Source: an uncultured Leptolyngbyaceae cyanobacterium
GTDB lineage: Bacteria; Cyanobacteriota; Cyanobacteriia; Leptolyngbyales; Leptolyngbyaceae
Assembly (NCBI GenBank): GCA_938023035.1
Contig: CALIDI010000027.1
Span: 1-64,000, forward strand
Direction: 5' to 3'
DNA: 64,000 bases
The notes below the pieces were generated by a model that did not search any database, had not been told where the DNA came from, and worked only from the letters and a program-made list of their open reading frames with translations. How positions within the stretch are numbered: the first letter of the stretch is position 1; every line of letters begins with the position of its first letter. A program made the position numbers and the translations under genes. Positions 37,201-47,000 of the stretch are shown here, in pieces.

Positions 37201-39398
37201 ATGAGCGGGTCTTGCAACTGTTGCGGCAGATTGGGGCAAAACATGCCGAAGCCAATGTCTTGTCTGCCATGGGGGATTTGTATCAATCTCTGGGTCAATA
37301 CGACCAGGCCGAGGTGACCTATCAGCAGGCTTTAGACCTGGCAAAGACAACAGATGCCCAGGTGATGCGTACATCGATTCAACGACAAATTGCAGCCAAT
37401 GCACGACGACGCGGGCAATATGAACAAGCTTTGCAGATGGATCAACAATCCCTGGCGACGGAGCAGCAGCGCCACAATCGTTGGGGCATGATCAGTTCCT
37501 GGCTGGGCCTTGGGAATAGTTATCTGCGGTTAAACCAATTAGAGTCGGCAGAAACGGCCTTTCAGCAGGCATTGGAGTTAGCAAAAACAGTGGGTTTACC
37601 AGGATCTCAGGCCAATGCCCTGTATGGGCTGGGTCAGGTGTATCAGCGGCAAGAACGCTGGACAAAGGCAGAAACGGCGTTGAGGCAAGCTCTGGCGATC
37701 GCCCAGGCAACAAACAAACCTGAACAACAGGCCACTATCTTCAGTGAACTGGGAAAACTCTACGCCCAGCAACAGGAACCAGAGATCGCGATTGTCTTTT
37801 ACAAGCAATCGGTCAATACCTATGAGTCTATTCGCACCGGTATTCGTGGCCTCTCCCGTGAGCAACAAGAGTCTTATACCCAAACCGTGGCTCAAACCTA
37901 CCGACAACTCGCCAATTTGCTGATTAGCAAAGGCCGTATTCCAGAAGCACAACAGGTACTCGAACTGCTCAAAGCTGAAGAAATTCGTGAGTTTACCCGC
38001 AGCCCGCGCAGCCCAGGAGCCTCTGCCGCGATTGCCCTGGGGCCGGCAGAGGCTAAGATTCTCCAAGAGCATGGCAGCCTAATTGCCCTAGGCCGTGAAG
38101 TGGAGCGCTGTAAACAAAGCCGTTGCCCCCAACTGAGCCAGCTTAATGATCAGTTGCAGGTAGTCACTGAGCAATATCGCCAGATCGTGGCCGGGTTCAT
38201 TACAGTTATTCGCGATCGCCGCCGTGACGACGATATTCTAGATCCCTCAATTACCCGGAATCTCCGCAAAGTAGTAGAAGCTCAACCGGGCACAGTGTTG
38301 ATTTATCCTTTCGTATTAGAAGACAAAACCTGGCTACTCTGGGCTGCCCCTGGCGGCATTGTTAAAGCTGAGCCTGTGCCCGTTACCCAACAGCAATTAG
38401 GCGAGGCAGTGCTGACCTTTCGCCAACAACTACAAAACCCCCGCAGCTTAGAGGCCAGCGTACAGGCCCCTGGAAAACAACTCTATGATTGGCTGATTCG
38501 CCCACTAGAAGCGGAACTCAAGCCAAATTCTATTACCCATCTGGTGTTCTCGCTAGATCGGGTGACCCGCTATATCCCCATGGCTGCCCTATTTGATGGG
38601 CAACAGTATCTCATTGAGCGTTACCAGGTTTCGACGATTCTCTCTGCCGAGTTAACCGATACTCAGGAGCGCTTGCCCCCCGGCACTCAGCAAACTTCAG
38701 TGCTGGCAGTGGGAGCTTCTGAATTTCAGGGCTACCGACCTCTACCCAATGTCGTTACTGAAATGCGCGCAATTGTGCGTTCTCAAAAAGAAGCGACAGA
38801 AGGGATTTATCCAGGGCTAACGTTTCTCAATCGGGCTTTTGATTTTAGAGCAATGCGCGACCATCTCTACGGTCATCAAATTCTCCACATTGCCACCCAT
38901 GGAGAATTCATTCCCGGTCGGCCCGAAGACTCTTACCTGGTGACAGGTACCAGCGAAAAGTTGACGATTGACCAGATTGGTACCCTACCCGACTTAAAAG
39001 ATGTCCACCTGGTGGTACTTTCCGCCTGTGAGACGGCTCTGGGTGGCCCTAACCAGGATGGCATTGAAATTTCGGGAATCAGCTCTTTCTTTCTTAAGGA
39101 GGGCGCTAAGACCGTAGTAGCTTCTCTCTGGGCTGTCGCCGATGAAAGTACCAGTGAATTCATGCAGGCGTTTTATGCCAACCTCGCCAATCCAACACCA
39201 ATCTCCAAGGCGGAAGCCCTGCGACAGGCTCAATTGCGGGCATTACTTGGTAAAGACTACCAAAATACGACCTCACGGGGAATTGGGGTGATTGCTAAAA
39301 ATGAATCAGCCCGTTCAGCAAACCTTGAGCGTTATCCCTCGAAATATGCTCATCCCTACTATTGGGCACCCTTCGTCTTGATTGGTAATAGTTTGTAG
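34296..39398 (+). CDS. Secreted TPR-CHAT protein, 1700 residues
   Basis: A very large protein. A signal peptide (SLIVVSLTTLMGIEPFF, cleavage-like LAQTAA) is followed by ~1250 residues of TPRs in several blocks, e.g. YQQGVQQFRQGLYREAVQSL, LNNLGVLYQGLGDYPQALAI and LGNLASIYRDQGRDDQALQV. A helical linker (IREFTRSPRS) leads to a C-terminal CHAT caspase-like domain (~1385-1695) with the catalytic His1535 (HIATHGEF) and Cys1578 (LSACETA). Both residues are intact, so cysteine protease activity is possible. The ATG at 34296 with AGAAGGAAAA upstream gives the signal peptide; the frame opens at 34134 but that part is not protein-like. Export puts the protease in the periplasm or outside, unlike TPR-CHAT partners of type III-E CRISPR effectors. 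Confidence 0.88.
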   Translation: MFSVRPWLSLIVVSLTTLMGIEPFFQPPFALVLAQTAALGAVFQPAEALYQQGVQQFRQGLYREAVQSLNQSLAGYRAKSDRPGEAAALTQLSEVYYWLGEYASARETAQAALALWQQVGHRAAEAIALERLGEAQSELEGNAKALETLQQALAIRQAVGDRPGQGKTLLRLGALYFKNNQYAEAEKALRQAQEILDQEDPFEASLALSWLGWFQFNREDQVIGWQTLTTALTRSRSTGHRAAEFITLYFIASGHFHQRAYDKALEAYQRALPIAQQTGGWGTVAWVWSYIGLCHRNLQQFEQAEQAFKQSVEAGRKQPHSNAPVREALLHLVTLYELHLHQPQQAEASLQAAIAHFPEPAATLSAAQRQGMQQVQTARVWLRLGELYGELGERLKGLEWIRRGWQLRQTLDDPVYDSVLTLKDTRFIYASFLWGTGQFFQLKGQYQEAIAYFQAAYDLSQTMGEDFYTMAKAEFQARVLDGLGLLYERLDQYDQAIAQYELALSLLANQPQPDLQQSLTHATALAYLNQGDQRRAQRNFTAALAAYQRARQRAQQVKRARTEILALISVANTYRAMQEHQKALPVMEAALAIAEQTQDEGYLYLTRQTLARVHQALTNYPLALELFAQVLTYNQQSQGQVDRARTLAEMGAIYHEQGQYRRAYEAYEQVLQAFREAQQPYTQPLTPENFEAACANPRKLAEGGTLELLKSFCQKSLPPLRGSQAQIDMLNSARKKAVQGFRESEASALNSLSAAAADLGESTQAIEFMQAALSIIQEAQEPATAALYLNNLGVLYQGLGDYPQALAIHQQALQQAKALGDRQVMAVSLSQIGLVYQNQGQYARALETIKAALELDRTTGNQASQALRLNNLGTLYRDMGDYPQAIATLQEALALQREFGLKGQESTSLGNLASIYRDQGRDDQALQVHQQALQLAETTGSPRQQASARYGIATVYINQAKYAQALTEYERVLQLLRQIGAKHAEANVLSAMGDLYQSLGQYDQAEVTYQQALDLAKTTDAQVMRTSIQRQIAANARRRGQYEQALQMDQQSLATEQQRHNRWGMISSWLGLGNSYLRLNQLESAETAFQQALELAKTVGLPGSQANALYGLGQVYQRQERWTKAETALRQALAIAQATNKPEQQATIFSELGKLYAQQQEPEIAIVFYKQSVNTYESIRTGIRGLSREQQESYTQTVAQTYRQLANLLISKGRIPEAQQVLELLKAEEIREFTRSPRSPGASAAIALGPAEAKILQEHGSLIALGREVERCKQSRCPQLSQLNDQLQVVTEQYRQIVAGFITVIRDRRRDDDILDPSITRNLRKVVEAQPGTVLIYPFVLEDKTWLLWAAPGGIVKAEPVPVTQQQLGEAVLTFRQQLQNPRSLEASVQAPGKQLYDWLIRPLEAELKPNSITHLVFSLDRVTRYIPMAALFDGQQYLIERYQVSTILSAELTDTQERLPPGTQQTSVLAVGASEFQGYRPLPNVVTEMRAIVRSQKEATEGIYPGLTFLNRAFDFRAMRDHLYGHQILHIATHGEFIPGRPEDSYLVTGTSEKLTIDQIGTLPDLKDVHLVVLSACETALGGPNQDGIEISGISSFFLKEGAKTVVASLWAVADESTSEFMQAFYANLANPTPISKAEALRQAQLRALLGKDYQNTTSRGIGVIAKNESARSANLERYPSKYAHPYYWAPFVLIGNSL

Positions 39399-39423
39399 GA
39401 GTAGTGATGTGTGGGGGGGCTGG

Positions 39424-39577
39424 TGGTTAAAACTGCGACGAGATAAGTCTAAGTCTGCCAAGGCGGGCTGAATTTGACCGGAGCTTGTATCACCTGTGGA
39501 GGCGGGGTTTTGTCCGAAGAGTCGCGACTCTAGTCGTCAGGGTTATCGGTAGATGGGCTTTGAAGGCATTTTCTTAG
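39424..39577. repeat. Dispersed ~150-bp repeat, family C copy 1
   Basis: It aligns along its length with 48700-48855: GGTTAAAAC near the start, TATCACCTG(T/C)GGAGGC(G/A)GG-TTTTGTCCG in the middle, CGCGACT and AGTC-TCAGG, and ending (T/G)AAxGCATT(T/C)TCT(T/C)A. It sits between the CHAT gene and the convergent SH3 gene. Confidence 0.6.
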
Positions 39578-40320
39578 GGAGTTGGCCGATTTGCTAATTG
39601 ATGGGAAGCTTCCCGCACTAGGGGAGCAATTTTTTCTCGCCAATAGCGGTTATCAGGAAATGTGGGGATTTGATCGAGTACCTCCTGCCATTTGCCCTGC
39701 CGGGCCGCTCTCTGAGCCGTGTAAAAAGCGGACTCAGCCCGCTGCCAGTCGCGCTGCCACTGGGCGATCGCGGCTTGGGTTTGGGCGTGGCGGGCGTCAG
39801 TAGAAGGGATTGTTTTTGCCAGGGCGATCGCCCCTGATAGGTTGCCCTCGTGATACAGAGCGATCGCCCGCTCGCTCAAGTCCTCTGGGGCAAATGGAGG
39901 GGGTTGTCCATTGGCTTTAGGAGTGCAGCTTGTTACCGTCAGTTCTTCATAAACCCAACCCTCCAGCGGCTGACTGACCCGCAACCAGCCCTGCTGCCGA
40001 TCCACCACTTGCAGCACTGTACCATTTGCAACTTTGCCAATCACATTATCCGGAGCCACTATCGGGCTGGAACGGACATTTAAAGGCGGATTTGGGTCAG
40101 TTGCCAAGGTTTGACATAGCGAGCGCTGGGTTTTTAAAGCCGCCAACCAGGAAAGGTCTTGGTCAAGGACAAAAGCAGAGAGTAAGGCTGAGCCAGTCAG
40201 AATGGTTGCTCCTCCGGCTAACCCCAGGAAAAGGGGCGCAGGGGGCTGAGGCAACTGCACGATGGTTTCTGCCAGGGTAGACCAGACCGAGGCTTTGCTG
40301 AACTTGCTATTGCCACTCAT
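39574..40320 (-). CDS. SH3-domain membrane-anchored protein
   Basis: A 248-residue protein with an N-terminal cytoplasmic stretch, one membrane segment (LFLGLAGGATILTGSALLSAFV), a bacterial SH3 domain at about 85-130 (LNVRSSPIVAPDNVIGKVANGTVLQVVDRQQGWLRV) and a helical tail (LSERAIALYHEGNLSGAIALA) of TPR type. The SH3_3 domain usually binds peptidoglycan or proteins in the periplasm, so the tail is probably periplasmic. It converges with the TPR-CHAT gene. Function unknown. Confidence 0.75.
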   Translation of the reverse strand: MSGNSKFSKASVWSTLAETIVQLPQPPAPLFLGLAGGATILTGSALLSAFVLDQDLSWLAALKTQRSLCQTLATDPNPPLNVRSSPIVAPDNVIGKVANGTVLQVVDRQQGWLRVSQPLEGWVYEELTVTSCTPKANGQPPPFAPEDLSERAIALYHEGNLSGAIALAKTIPSTDARHAQTQAAIAQWQRDWQRAESAFYTAQRAARQGKWQEVLDQIPTFPDNRYWREKIAPLVREASHQLANRPTP

Positions 40321-40442
40321 CGGCCTCCTCCCTCAAAAGCCCCTATTCTACCTATCTTAATTTTCTCCCAAGTCGCCTACTTTTGGGATGAGGGGTAATA
40401 CCTATGTCTAAACACATATTTCATATATTTTCTGATGCGCAC

Positions 40443-41081
40443 TTATATTTGACGCGCACTCTCCGGCACGGCAACAGGAGATAAACCTGCGATGACTCGA
40501 AGATTTTGTGATCGCACCAACTCCGTAAACCCAAGGATTGGCCGACCCTCAATCTCCGCACTGTGCTCAATCGCCAGCAGTAAGGCCCGAGCCGCACTTG
40601 CTTCGTCATACCCTCGCCGCTGAGCGACTCGAATTGCGGCTTCATCCGCTTCTAGCTCGGTCAACATGCTGTAGTTCTTGCGCCAGATTTGATTAATGGC
40701 CAGGGCTGTTAGCCCTCCTGCCACTAGAATGCCCATTGGATCCGCTTGAACTAGCTCAACCCCCGTGCCTACCATCCCTGCCAGTACAGCCCCCTGCCAC
40801 CAACTAGGCTGCAACCACTTTACGCTGGTTACCCAACAAGTGGTGCGTAGTAGCAGCAGATCCCGCTCTGGCTGAGAAAGCTGCTCCCAAAGATCAAAGT
40901 TAATGGCAATGGGGCGATTACTAGCCCAGGGTTTGGGCAAGCTGGCAGCAATCACTGTGGATTGCCCTGGTTTGCTTAAGATTTTGGTGAGCATGCGCCC
41001 AGAGGCGGGCATCAGATCCAGCAGGCGGCGGATCTCCAGCTCAGAATTGAAGGGGGACGTGGTGGGGTCAGTGACAGGCAT
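40443..41081 (-). CDS. DUF3318 membrane protein
   Basis: A 212-residue cyanobacterial protein of the DUF3318 type. Recognisable are ELEIRRLLDLMPASGRM, the RDLLLLRTTCWVTSVKWL block and two hydrophobic segments around 100-130 (GAVLAGMVGTGVELVQ, GILVAGGLTALAINQ), followed by LEADEAAIRVAQRRGYDEASAARALL. The ELEADEAA stretch resembles the third zinc-site region of M48 peptidases (ExxAD), but no HExxH motif is present, so enzyme function is not supported. It is on the same strand as its neighbours. Confidence 0.78.
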   Translation of the reverse strand: MPVTDPTTSPFNSELEIRRLLDLMPASGRMLTKILSKPGQSTVIAASLPKPWASNRPIAINFDLWEQLSQPERDLLLLRTTCWVTSVKWLQPSWWQGAVLAGMVGTGVELVQADPMGILVAGGLTALAINQIWRKNYSMLTELEADEAAIRVAQRRGYDEASAARALLLAIEHSAEIEGRPILGFTELVRSQNLRVIAGLSPVAVPESARQI

Positions 41082-41168
41082 AATTCTAGGAAAAAATTAA
41101 GAGCAACAACAGTAATAGGTCACAACAGGGCATTGCACCGGATGGTCTTGTTAAAGGGGTTGTAAAGA

Positions 41169-41942
41169 TTAAAGGGGTTGTAAAGAACTGGCTAGGGCGG
41201 ATAGGGCAGAGGGAACCCGATCTTTGCCAGACTCGGTCGCTGTAATCAAACAAAGCAAAATGCGGCGAGGGGTGGGCCGCACCAGAATGACTCCATGCAT
41301 AGGGCGGCTTCTGCCAGCAATGGTTAGGCTACCCGTCCAGTCTACGACGATGCCACCCCCGGCTTCTGGTCTGGCCGCACCGGGTTGAAACCCCTCGCCC
41401 CGCTGAAAGACCGTTGTAGCCACTTGAGTGAGGGCATCGGTGTCAAAGCCAGGAGTTAGCCCTACGGCGGGGTTGGGTTGGGCCTGGACAACCACTGTAT
41501 AAGCAAGATTGCCGTCGGGGGCCTCGACCAATACTGTACCGGCTAAGGGAGTAACGGTGTAACCGCGAATCACACCCACCTCAAAGCGGCGATCGCTATC
41601 CGTCACGGGTCTGATTTCCAAGGTTGCGGCGGGTGCGGAAGAAGCAGGAGGCAGAACCGGTGGCAAGGAGGGGGCAGGCAACCCTGGCACAACAGTACCC
41701 GGAGTTGCACCGGGGCTAGGGGGTGTACCGGGAGGGCGTGCTGGTATAGTAGCAGGAGGCAGCACATCTCCAGGGGGAGGCGCTGGTGGCAGGGGAGGCA
41801 CTTCGACAGCAGGCGGCGAGTCTGGCTCTGTTTGGGCCACCCCAGGAGCACTGACCAGGTGCAGATAGAGTGCAGAGACTAGGGCAATCACTCCCCCTAT
41901 CACCAACCCCAACAGGCGTTGCCATTGTTGTCTTAATTTCAT
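41169..41942 (-). CDS. Proline-rich secreted protein, unknown function
   Basis: A 257-residue protein with an N-terminal signal or membrane anchor (LLGLVIGGVIALVSALYLHLV), then an 80-residue Pro/Ala-rich linker (VEVPPLPPAPPPGD and similar) and a C-terminal globular domain (RRFEVGVIRGYTVTPLAGTVLVE, then GGGIVVDWTGSLTIAGRSRPMHGVILVR). Probably periplasmic or surface-exposed. No known family was recognised. It lies between the DUF3318 gene and the CNT transporter, all on the minus strand, 40 bp after the transporter. Confidence 0.7.
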   Translation of the reverse strand: MKLRQQWQRLLGLVIGGVIALVSALYLHLVSAPGVAQTEPDSPPAVEVPPLPPAPPPGDVLPPATIPARPPGTPPSPGATPGTVVPGLPAPSLPPVLPPASSAPAATLEIRPVTDSDRRFEVGVIRGYTVTPLAGTVLVEAPDGNLAYTVVVQAQPNPAVGLTPGFDTDALTQVATTVFQRGEGFQPGAARPEAGGGIVVDWTGSLTIAGRSRPMHGVILVRPTPRRILLCLITATESGKDRVPSALSALASSLQPL

Positions 41943-41982
41943 CTGTATCCTCCTGTCACTTACCTAGGCAGATCCCCAGCCA

Positions 41983-43560
41983 TTACTTGCCCAAAATCGA
42001 GGGATTACCGACATCAAACAATCCGGCTACACAGCCAATCATCAGCGTGCCCAGGGTTGCTGCCCAAAGCGCTTTCCAGCCAATTTCAGCGATCTCCCGA
42101 CGGCGACTGGGAATAAGGCCAGCAAGACCGCCGACAAAGATCCCGACGGAAGGGATATGGGCAAAGCCACAGAGGGCATAGCTAATTACGAGCAAGGCCC
42201 GATTACTGAGAATCCCCTGGTTGGCGAATTCGGCCAACCGCAGGTAGGCCGGAACCTCCGTCTCTAACAGCCGTTGCCCGATGAGTTGAGAAGATAGCCA
42301 GAGTTCTTGCCAGTTGAGCGAAACCCCAGTCAGAAAGGTGAGCGGCAAAAAGAGAGCACCAACAATGTTTTGTACTGTCACGATTTGAAAGGCCCGACCA
42401 ATTTGTTGCAGTAGCGGATTTTGGCTCTCGGCTAAACTGGCGAGGTTCGCGAAGAATAGGTTGACCAGGGCCACTAACCCTAGCACAGCGATTAACAAAG
42501 CCGCGATCGCCACTGCCAGCTTCACTCCATCCATTGCCCCTGCGATCACACTTTCCATTGGGTTCATGGGGGTTAGCTCAGGCAAGGGTGGAGGCAGCAT
42601 TGACTCCGGCACACTCCCCTCTGACGCAGCCGATGGAATGTCTGCTGGCGGATCGACTGATGTAGCCTCTCTATCGGGAGGTGCCGGGGCAGATGGGGCG
42701 ATCGCGTTTGGTGCAAGGGGGAGATCTTGGCGGGGGGCTGGTTTTTCGGCAAGCACTTGACCCAGGGTTTTGGGAACCTCGGTTTCTGGCACTAGGATTT
42801 TCGCCATCACAAAACAAGCAGGAATCGCCATAATCGAGGCAGAAACCAGATGAGCTGTAATATTAGGAAAAGCAGAGCGGAGTAATTGGGAGTAGAGGGC
42901 TAACACCGTTGATGCAATACTACCAAAGCCAGCCGCCAGCACTGCACACAGCTCACTCCGGGTCATTCCTTGCAGGTAGGGGCGCACCACTACCAGTGAT
43001 TCCACCCCGACAAAAATATTGGCCGCTCCGCTCAAGGCCTCGGCTCCGCTAATCCCCATGGCCCGCCGCAAAATCCGAGCGAAGAAGTTCACAATAGGCT
43101 GAATCACCCCCAAAGCGTAGAGGAGCGCCATTAAGGCTGAAAAGAAGATGACACTGGGGAGCGCGCGAAAGGCAAAAATATAGCCCAGGCTCAGATTTTC
43201 GGGCAAGAGGCGATCGCCCGGTACAGGCACATAGGCCGGGGTGATAGCGCGGGCAATCCAGCGACCCGCCAAAACCGGCCCTGGCACAACGGCTGGATTG
43301 GGCACCAATAAATCACCGAATATAAAACGCGCCCCCGCTTCCGTTGCATCCAGCACGGCACTCACGCCATCGTTAAGCAACAAAAAGATGGCACGACTGG
43401 GGGGTAGCCAAAAGACCAATGCCCCTAGCAGCAGTTGCAACCCAATGCCCCAGGCAATGACTCGCCAGGGCACAATCTTGCGGTTTTCTGAACCCACCCA
43501 GGCAATCGCACAGAGCACGACCATACCGAGTAGAGAAATGGAGTTGAGCCAGGGATTCAT
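41983..43560 (-). CDS. Concentrative nucleoside transporter (CNT/NupC) family protein
   Basis: A 525-residue inner-membrane transporter with the CNT order: an N-terminal helical part, the gating helix region ([25 protein letters not shown]), the [19 protein letters not shown] hairpin, [13 protein letters not shown], and the C-terminal [24 protein letters not shown]. An insertion of about 75 Pro/Ala/Ser-rich residues lies between the two halves ([12 protein letters not shown] to LPELTPMNP). The CNT landmarks TEAPL and FAN are changed to VESLV and FAH, so the substrate may not be a nucleoside. The start at MNPWLN (43560) is used; the longer frame adds an arginine-rich leader. Confidence 0.82.
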   Translation of the reverse strand: MNPWLNSISLLGMVVLCAIAWVGSENRKIVPWRVIAWGIGLQLLLGALVFWLPPSRAIFLLLNDGVSAVLDATEAGARFIFGDLLVPNPAVVPGPVLAGRWIARAITPAYVPVPGDRLLPENLSLGYIFAFRALPSVIFFSALMALLYALGVIQPIVNFFARILRRAMGISGAEALSGAANIFVGVESLVVVRPYLQGMTRSELCAVLAAGFGSIASTVLALYSQLLRSAFPNITAHLVSASIMAIPACFVMAKILVPETEVPKTLGQVLAEKPAPRQDLPLAPNAIAPSAPAPPDREATSVDPPADIPSAASEGSVPESMLPPPLPELTPMNPMESVIAGAMDGVKLAVAIAALLIAVLGLVALVNLFFANLASLAESQNPLLQQIGRAFQIVTVQNIVGALFLPLTFLTGVSLNWQELWLSSQLIGQRLLETEVPAYLRLAEFANQGILSNRALLVISYALCGFAHIPSVGIFVGGLAGLIPSRRREIAEIGWKALWAATLGTLMIGCVAGLFDVGNPSILGK

Positions 43561-43725
43561 GGGCGTTGGTCGCAAGCCTGCAAAGTTTCCTTTCAAGAGA
43601 ATACCGGACAGGGGAACCCTCCGCGATCGCCAGAGGGGATTTTTCCCCATTGCCTTTGGCCAACTTTTCCCAGGGTGGGGCTGCTTCTTTTACAATTGTT
43701 TAAGGTTGAAGCGAATGAGGGCAGT

Positions 43726-45195
43726 ATGCGAGTTGCGATCGTTGGAGCAGGGTTGGCTGGGCTGGCCGCTGCCGTGGAGTTGGTAGATGCCGGTCATACA
43801 GTTGAAATCTATGAGGCCCGTCCTTTTGTAGGAGGAAAAGTCGGCAGTTGGGTCGATGCTGAGGGTAACCATATTGAGATGGGGTTGCATGTTTTCTTCA
43901 ATAACTATGCCAACCTGTTTCAATTAATGCGCAGGGTCGGAGCCTACGACAACTTACTGCCCAAGGAGCATGTGCATCACTTTATTAATCGAGGGGGGCA
44001 GGTAGCTGCCCTTGATTTTCGCTTTCTGCTAGGTGCGCCGTTCCATGGCCTAAAGGCCTTTTTTACGACCGGCCAACTCAGTTGGCAAGATAAGTTGCAA
44101 AATGCGATCGCGCTTGGCACCAGCCCCATCGTGCCCGGTCTACTGAACTACGATTTTGCCATGAAGCAAATTCGCAACCTGGATGGCATCAGTTTTGCTG
44201 ATTGGTTTCGACGGCATGGGGGGTCGCAAACTAGTTTGAAGCGGATGTGGGATGCGATCGCTCTAGCCTTGGGCTTTATTGACACCGAACAGATTTCAGC
44301 CCGGTGTATGCTCACCATCTTCATGATGTTTGCCGCAAAAACGGAGGCTTCTCGTCTCAACTTGCTGGCTGGCTCTCCCGCCGAGTATCTGCATCAGCCC
44401 ATCGTCAACTATCTAGAGAGCAAAGGCGGCAAAATTCACACCCGCTGCCAGACCCGCCGCATTTTATTCGAGGGCAGCGGGTCTGCAACAAAGGTCACGG
44501 GGTTAGTGATAGCCAAAGGAGATCAGGAAGAAACCATCACTGCTGATGCCTACCTGGCGGCCTGCGATGTTCCAGGGATTCAGCGTCTTTTACCAGAAGA
44601 GTGGCGCCGCTTCAAAGAGTTTGACAATATCTATAAGCTAGAAGCCGTACCCGTTGCCACCGTGCAACTCCGGTTTAATGGCTGGGTGACCGAGCTAGAA
44701 GATGCCGATCAGCGCACTCAACTCAAGCAGGCCGCTGGCATTGACAATCTGCTCTATAGTACCGATGCTGATTTCTCTTGCTTTGCCGATTTAGCCCTCA
44801 CCAGCCCTAAAGATTATTATCGTCCTGGACAGGGTTCCCTGCTACAGGTGGTCTTAACTCCGGGTGACCCCTTCATTAAAATGAAGAACGAGGAGATTGC
44901 TCAACACGCCCTAAAGCAGGTTCACGATCTCTTTCCCTCCTCGCGATCGCTAACAATGACCTGGTACAGCGTGGTCAAGCTGGCGCAGTCGCTTTATCGA
45001 GAAGCCCCAGGCATGGATCCCTATCGCCCTTCACAAAAAACTCCCATAGAAAACTTCTTTTTGGCAGGCAGCTACACAGCCCAAGACTACATTGACAGCA
45101 TGGAAGGGGCGACAATTTCAGGGATGCAGGCAGCCGCAGCAATTTTACAGCCAACGGGCTACGTAGTGCAGGGTACGGGATTGTTTCGCTACTGA
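43726..45195 (+). CDS. crtQ: 9,9'-di-cis-zeta-carotene desaturase
   Basis: A 489-residue FAD enzyme of the plant-type poly-cis carotenoid pathway, desaturating zeta-carotene through neurosporene to lycopene at the thylakoid membrane. The N-terminal FAD fold is [19 protein letters not shown] and is followed by [13 protein letters not shown]. Other landmarks are [34 protein letters not shown], and the C-terminal [19 protein letters not shown] that closes over FAD. Length and motifs favour CrtQ over phytoene desaturase CrtP. The ATG at 43726 is used because the leader from 43675 is not conserved. Alone in the genome context seen. Confidence 0.93.
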   Translation: MRVAIVGAGLAGLAAAVELVDAGHTVEIYEARPFVGGKVGSWVDAEGNHIEMGLHVFFNNYANLFQLMRRVGAYDNLLPKEHVHHFINRGGQVAALDFRFLLGAPFHGLKAFFTTGQLSWQDKLQNAIALGTSPIVPGLLNYDFAMKQIRNLDGISFADWFRRHGGSQTSLKRMWDAIALALGFIDTEQISARCMLTIFMMFAAKTEASRLNLLAGSPAEYLHQPIVNYLESKGGKIHTRCQTRRILFEGSGSATKVTGLVIAKGDQEETITADAYLAACDVPGIQRLLPEEWRRFKEFDNIYKLEAVPVATVQLRFNGWVTELEDADQRTQLKQAAGIDNLLYSTDADFSCFADLALTSPKDYYRPGQGSLLQVVLTPGDPFIKMKNEEIAQHALKQVHDLFPSSRSLTMTWYSVVKLAQSLYREAPGMDPYRPSQKTPIENFFLAGSYTAQDYIDSMEGATISGMQAAAAILQPTGYVVQGTGLFRY

Positions 45196-45904
45196 AGCAC
45201 CAGCAGATTGGCCAAATAGAACGCTGCTGAGAATTTGGATAGGAGTCACCCAAGTCACCCTTACCCTAGCACTTTCCCAAAGCCAGAAAGCGCCAGATTT
45301 CTTGCTCCCTTCCCTCGTTGGGAAAAGGGTATACCCGGTATACCCCTGACGGGCATTCAAGCAAGGGAATGAGGGGCGTCAATTTCCAAAAGGGAGATGC
45401 CCCCGGTTGAAAAACCTATCTCTGCATAACCTTGGCGACTCCAGTCACAGCTATCTGAACAAAAACGGCCTCCACAGATTCCTAAAACCCTATTTTATTG
45501 AGTTGGTGGTGGCGGGCTTTGTCAGTATGGTCGCGGCTTAAACCGCCGAACACTCATTACAAACGCCTTCTCAGGGGGGAGTTGCCAAAGACTAGGCCTC
45601 TGCGGGAGTGCCGCAATGGGAGGAGCCATCGAGGCAAAGCCAGTAATCTAGACGATAGAGAGGGCAGAAACTGGCCGCAAACGCTACCTCTAGCAGCGGA
45701 TCCAGTATTGTTCAACTGACCCCTGCCAGAGTTGGAGGGCAACCTTGCAGAGGAGCCACCCAAGCCGTTTGATAAATTAGCCATAGAATTTTGCTCGCTT
45801 TTTAAAATCGCGGCTATTCTAAATTCAGTCAAATTTCAGTCGTGCTTTTTACATCTGAAGTGTCCCAGAGGCTTCCTTCGTTCAATCTATCGAGCCTATC
45901 ACCC
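45196..45904. other. Intergenic region downstream of crtQ
   Basis: This 709-bp spacer contains two copies of the palindrome GGTATACC separated by one base (45328-45335 and 45337-45344), directly followed by the word ACGGGCATTCAAGCAAGGG that also lies at 33529-33547. Otherwise nothing recognisable; no gene is supported. Confidence 0.45.
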
Positions 45905-46438
45905 ATGCGCAAAGTTCAATCTCCATCATCAGAGGTTTCTACCCTTGGGGTTCCACGATCCCCAGCCGTGCCGATTTCCCTCTACCGCGAAGTGGCGAGT
46001 GAGTTACAGGCGACTAAGACCCAAATCGAAACCTTGAAAACACAAAATCAGCAGTTGGTTGAGCAAAATCAGCAACTGCGGGTTGAGATTGAGCGGGTTG
46101 TACAAACTGCCCTGCGCCTACGGCAAATTGCGGATGCCCATCGGCAGGATTCTCACAGTCAGCCAGCGGTTGCTCCCAACGTTGAGGTGCACTTTGTCGG
46201 GGCAAAAAACTCTGATGCTTCTGTTTACTTCAACCCACCGAATCATCATGGAAACGAGCCAGACAGGAACCCTGACCGCCTGTACACAGAGCAAGACGTT
46301 AAGCCCCAACGATCAATGACCGTTGATCGAGCGGCGGAAGTGAGCGGTTGGTGGTTGATTTTAATTGTTTTTGTGATTGTGGTGACCGCCTTTGGTATGG
46401 GGTTTGCTATTTTAAGCTCACTTTTGCCCAAGCGTTGA
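45905..46438 (+). CDS. Coiled-coil, C-terminally membrane-anchored protein upstream of glnB
   Basis: A 177-residue protein. A short N-terminal stretch (VPISLYREVASELQATKTQ) leads into a coiled coil of ~50 residues rich in Gln/Glu/Leu (IETLKTQNQQLVEQNQQL), then a polar linker and a C-terminal membrane helix (WWLILIVFVIVVTAFGMGF). The tail-anchored topology is clear; no family is recognised by name. glnB starts 210 bp downstream on the same strand. The ATG at 45905 is chosen over a GTG at 45842. Confidence 0.68.
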   Translation: MRKVQSPSSEVSTLGVPRSPAVPISLYREVASELQATKTQIETLKTQNQQLVEQNQQLRVEIERVVQTALRLRQIADAHRQDSHSQPAVAPNVEVHFVGAKNSDASVYFNPPNHHGNEPDRNPDRLYTEQDVKPQRSMTVDRAAEVSGWWLILIVFVIVVTAFGMGFAILSSLLPKR

Positions 46439-46559
46439 CCCCGGCTGAATAGCGGCATCCCGTTGCTTCTGCCCTCTGTTCTCAAAGTTTTGAGAAAGGT
46501 TTGATACACTTACCTTCAGAATGTGTAGCAGTACGCTAAGGTGTGCAAGCCAGGAAAAG

Positions 46560-46573
46560 GTGATGTTCGTTAC
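46560..46573 (+). promoter_or_regulatory. Possible NtcA-type site upstream of glnB
   Basis: GTG-N8-TAC at 46560-46573 differs by one base from the NtcA consensus GTA-N8-TAC and lies 76 bp before the glnB start. No convincing TAN3T -10 is placed at the usual distance, so this is weak. Confidence 0.25.
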
Positions 46574-46630
46574 AAAACGTCTGCTTTTGGCGGTGGTAGA
46601 AGTGTCATGCTAACAGCAGAGGCATTTTAG

Positions 46631-46987
<357 letters not shown>

Positions 46988-47000
46988 GGTCTTGGGGTGT

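Noticed and set aside
46560-46602. Firm NtcA promoter for glnB
   Set aside because: The site has one mismatch and the expected -10 is not at the right spacing, so it is listed with low confidence only.
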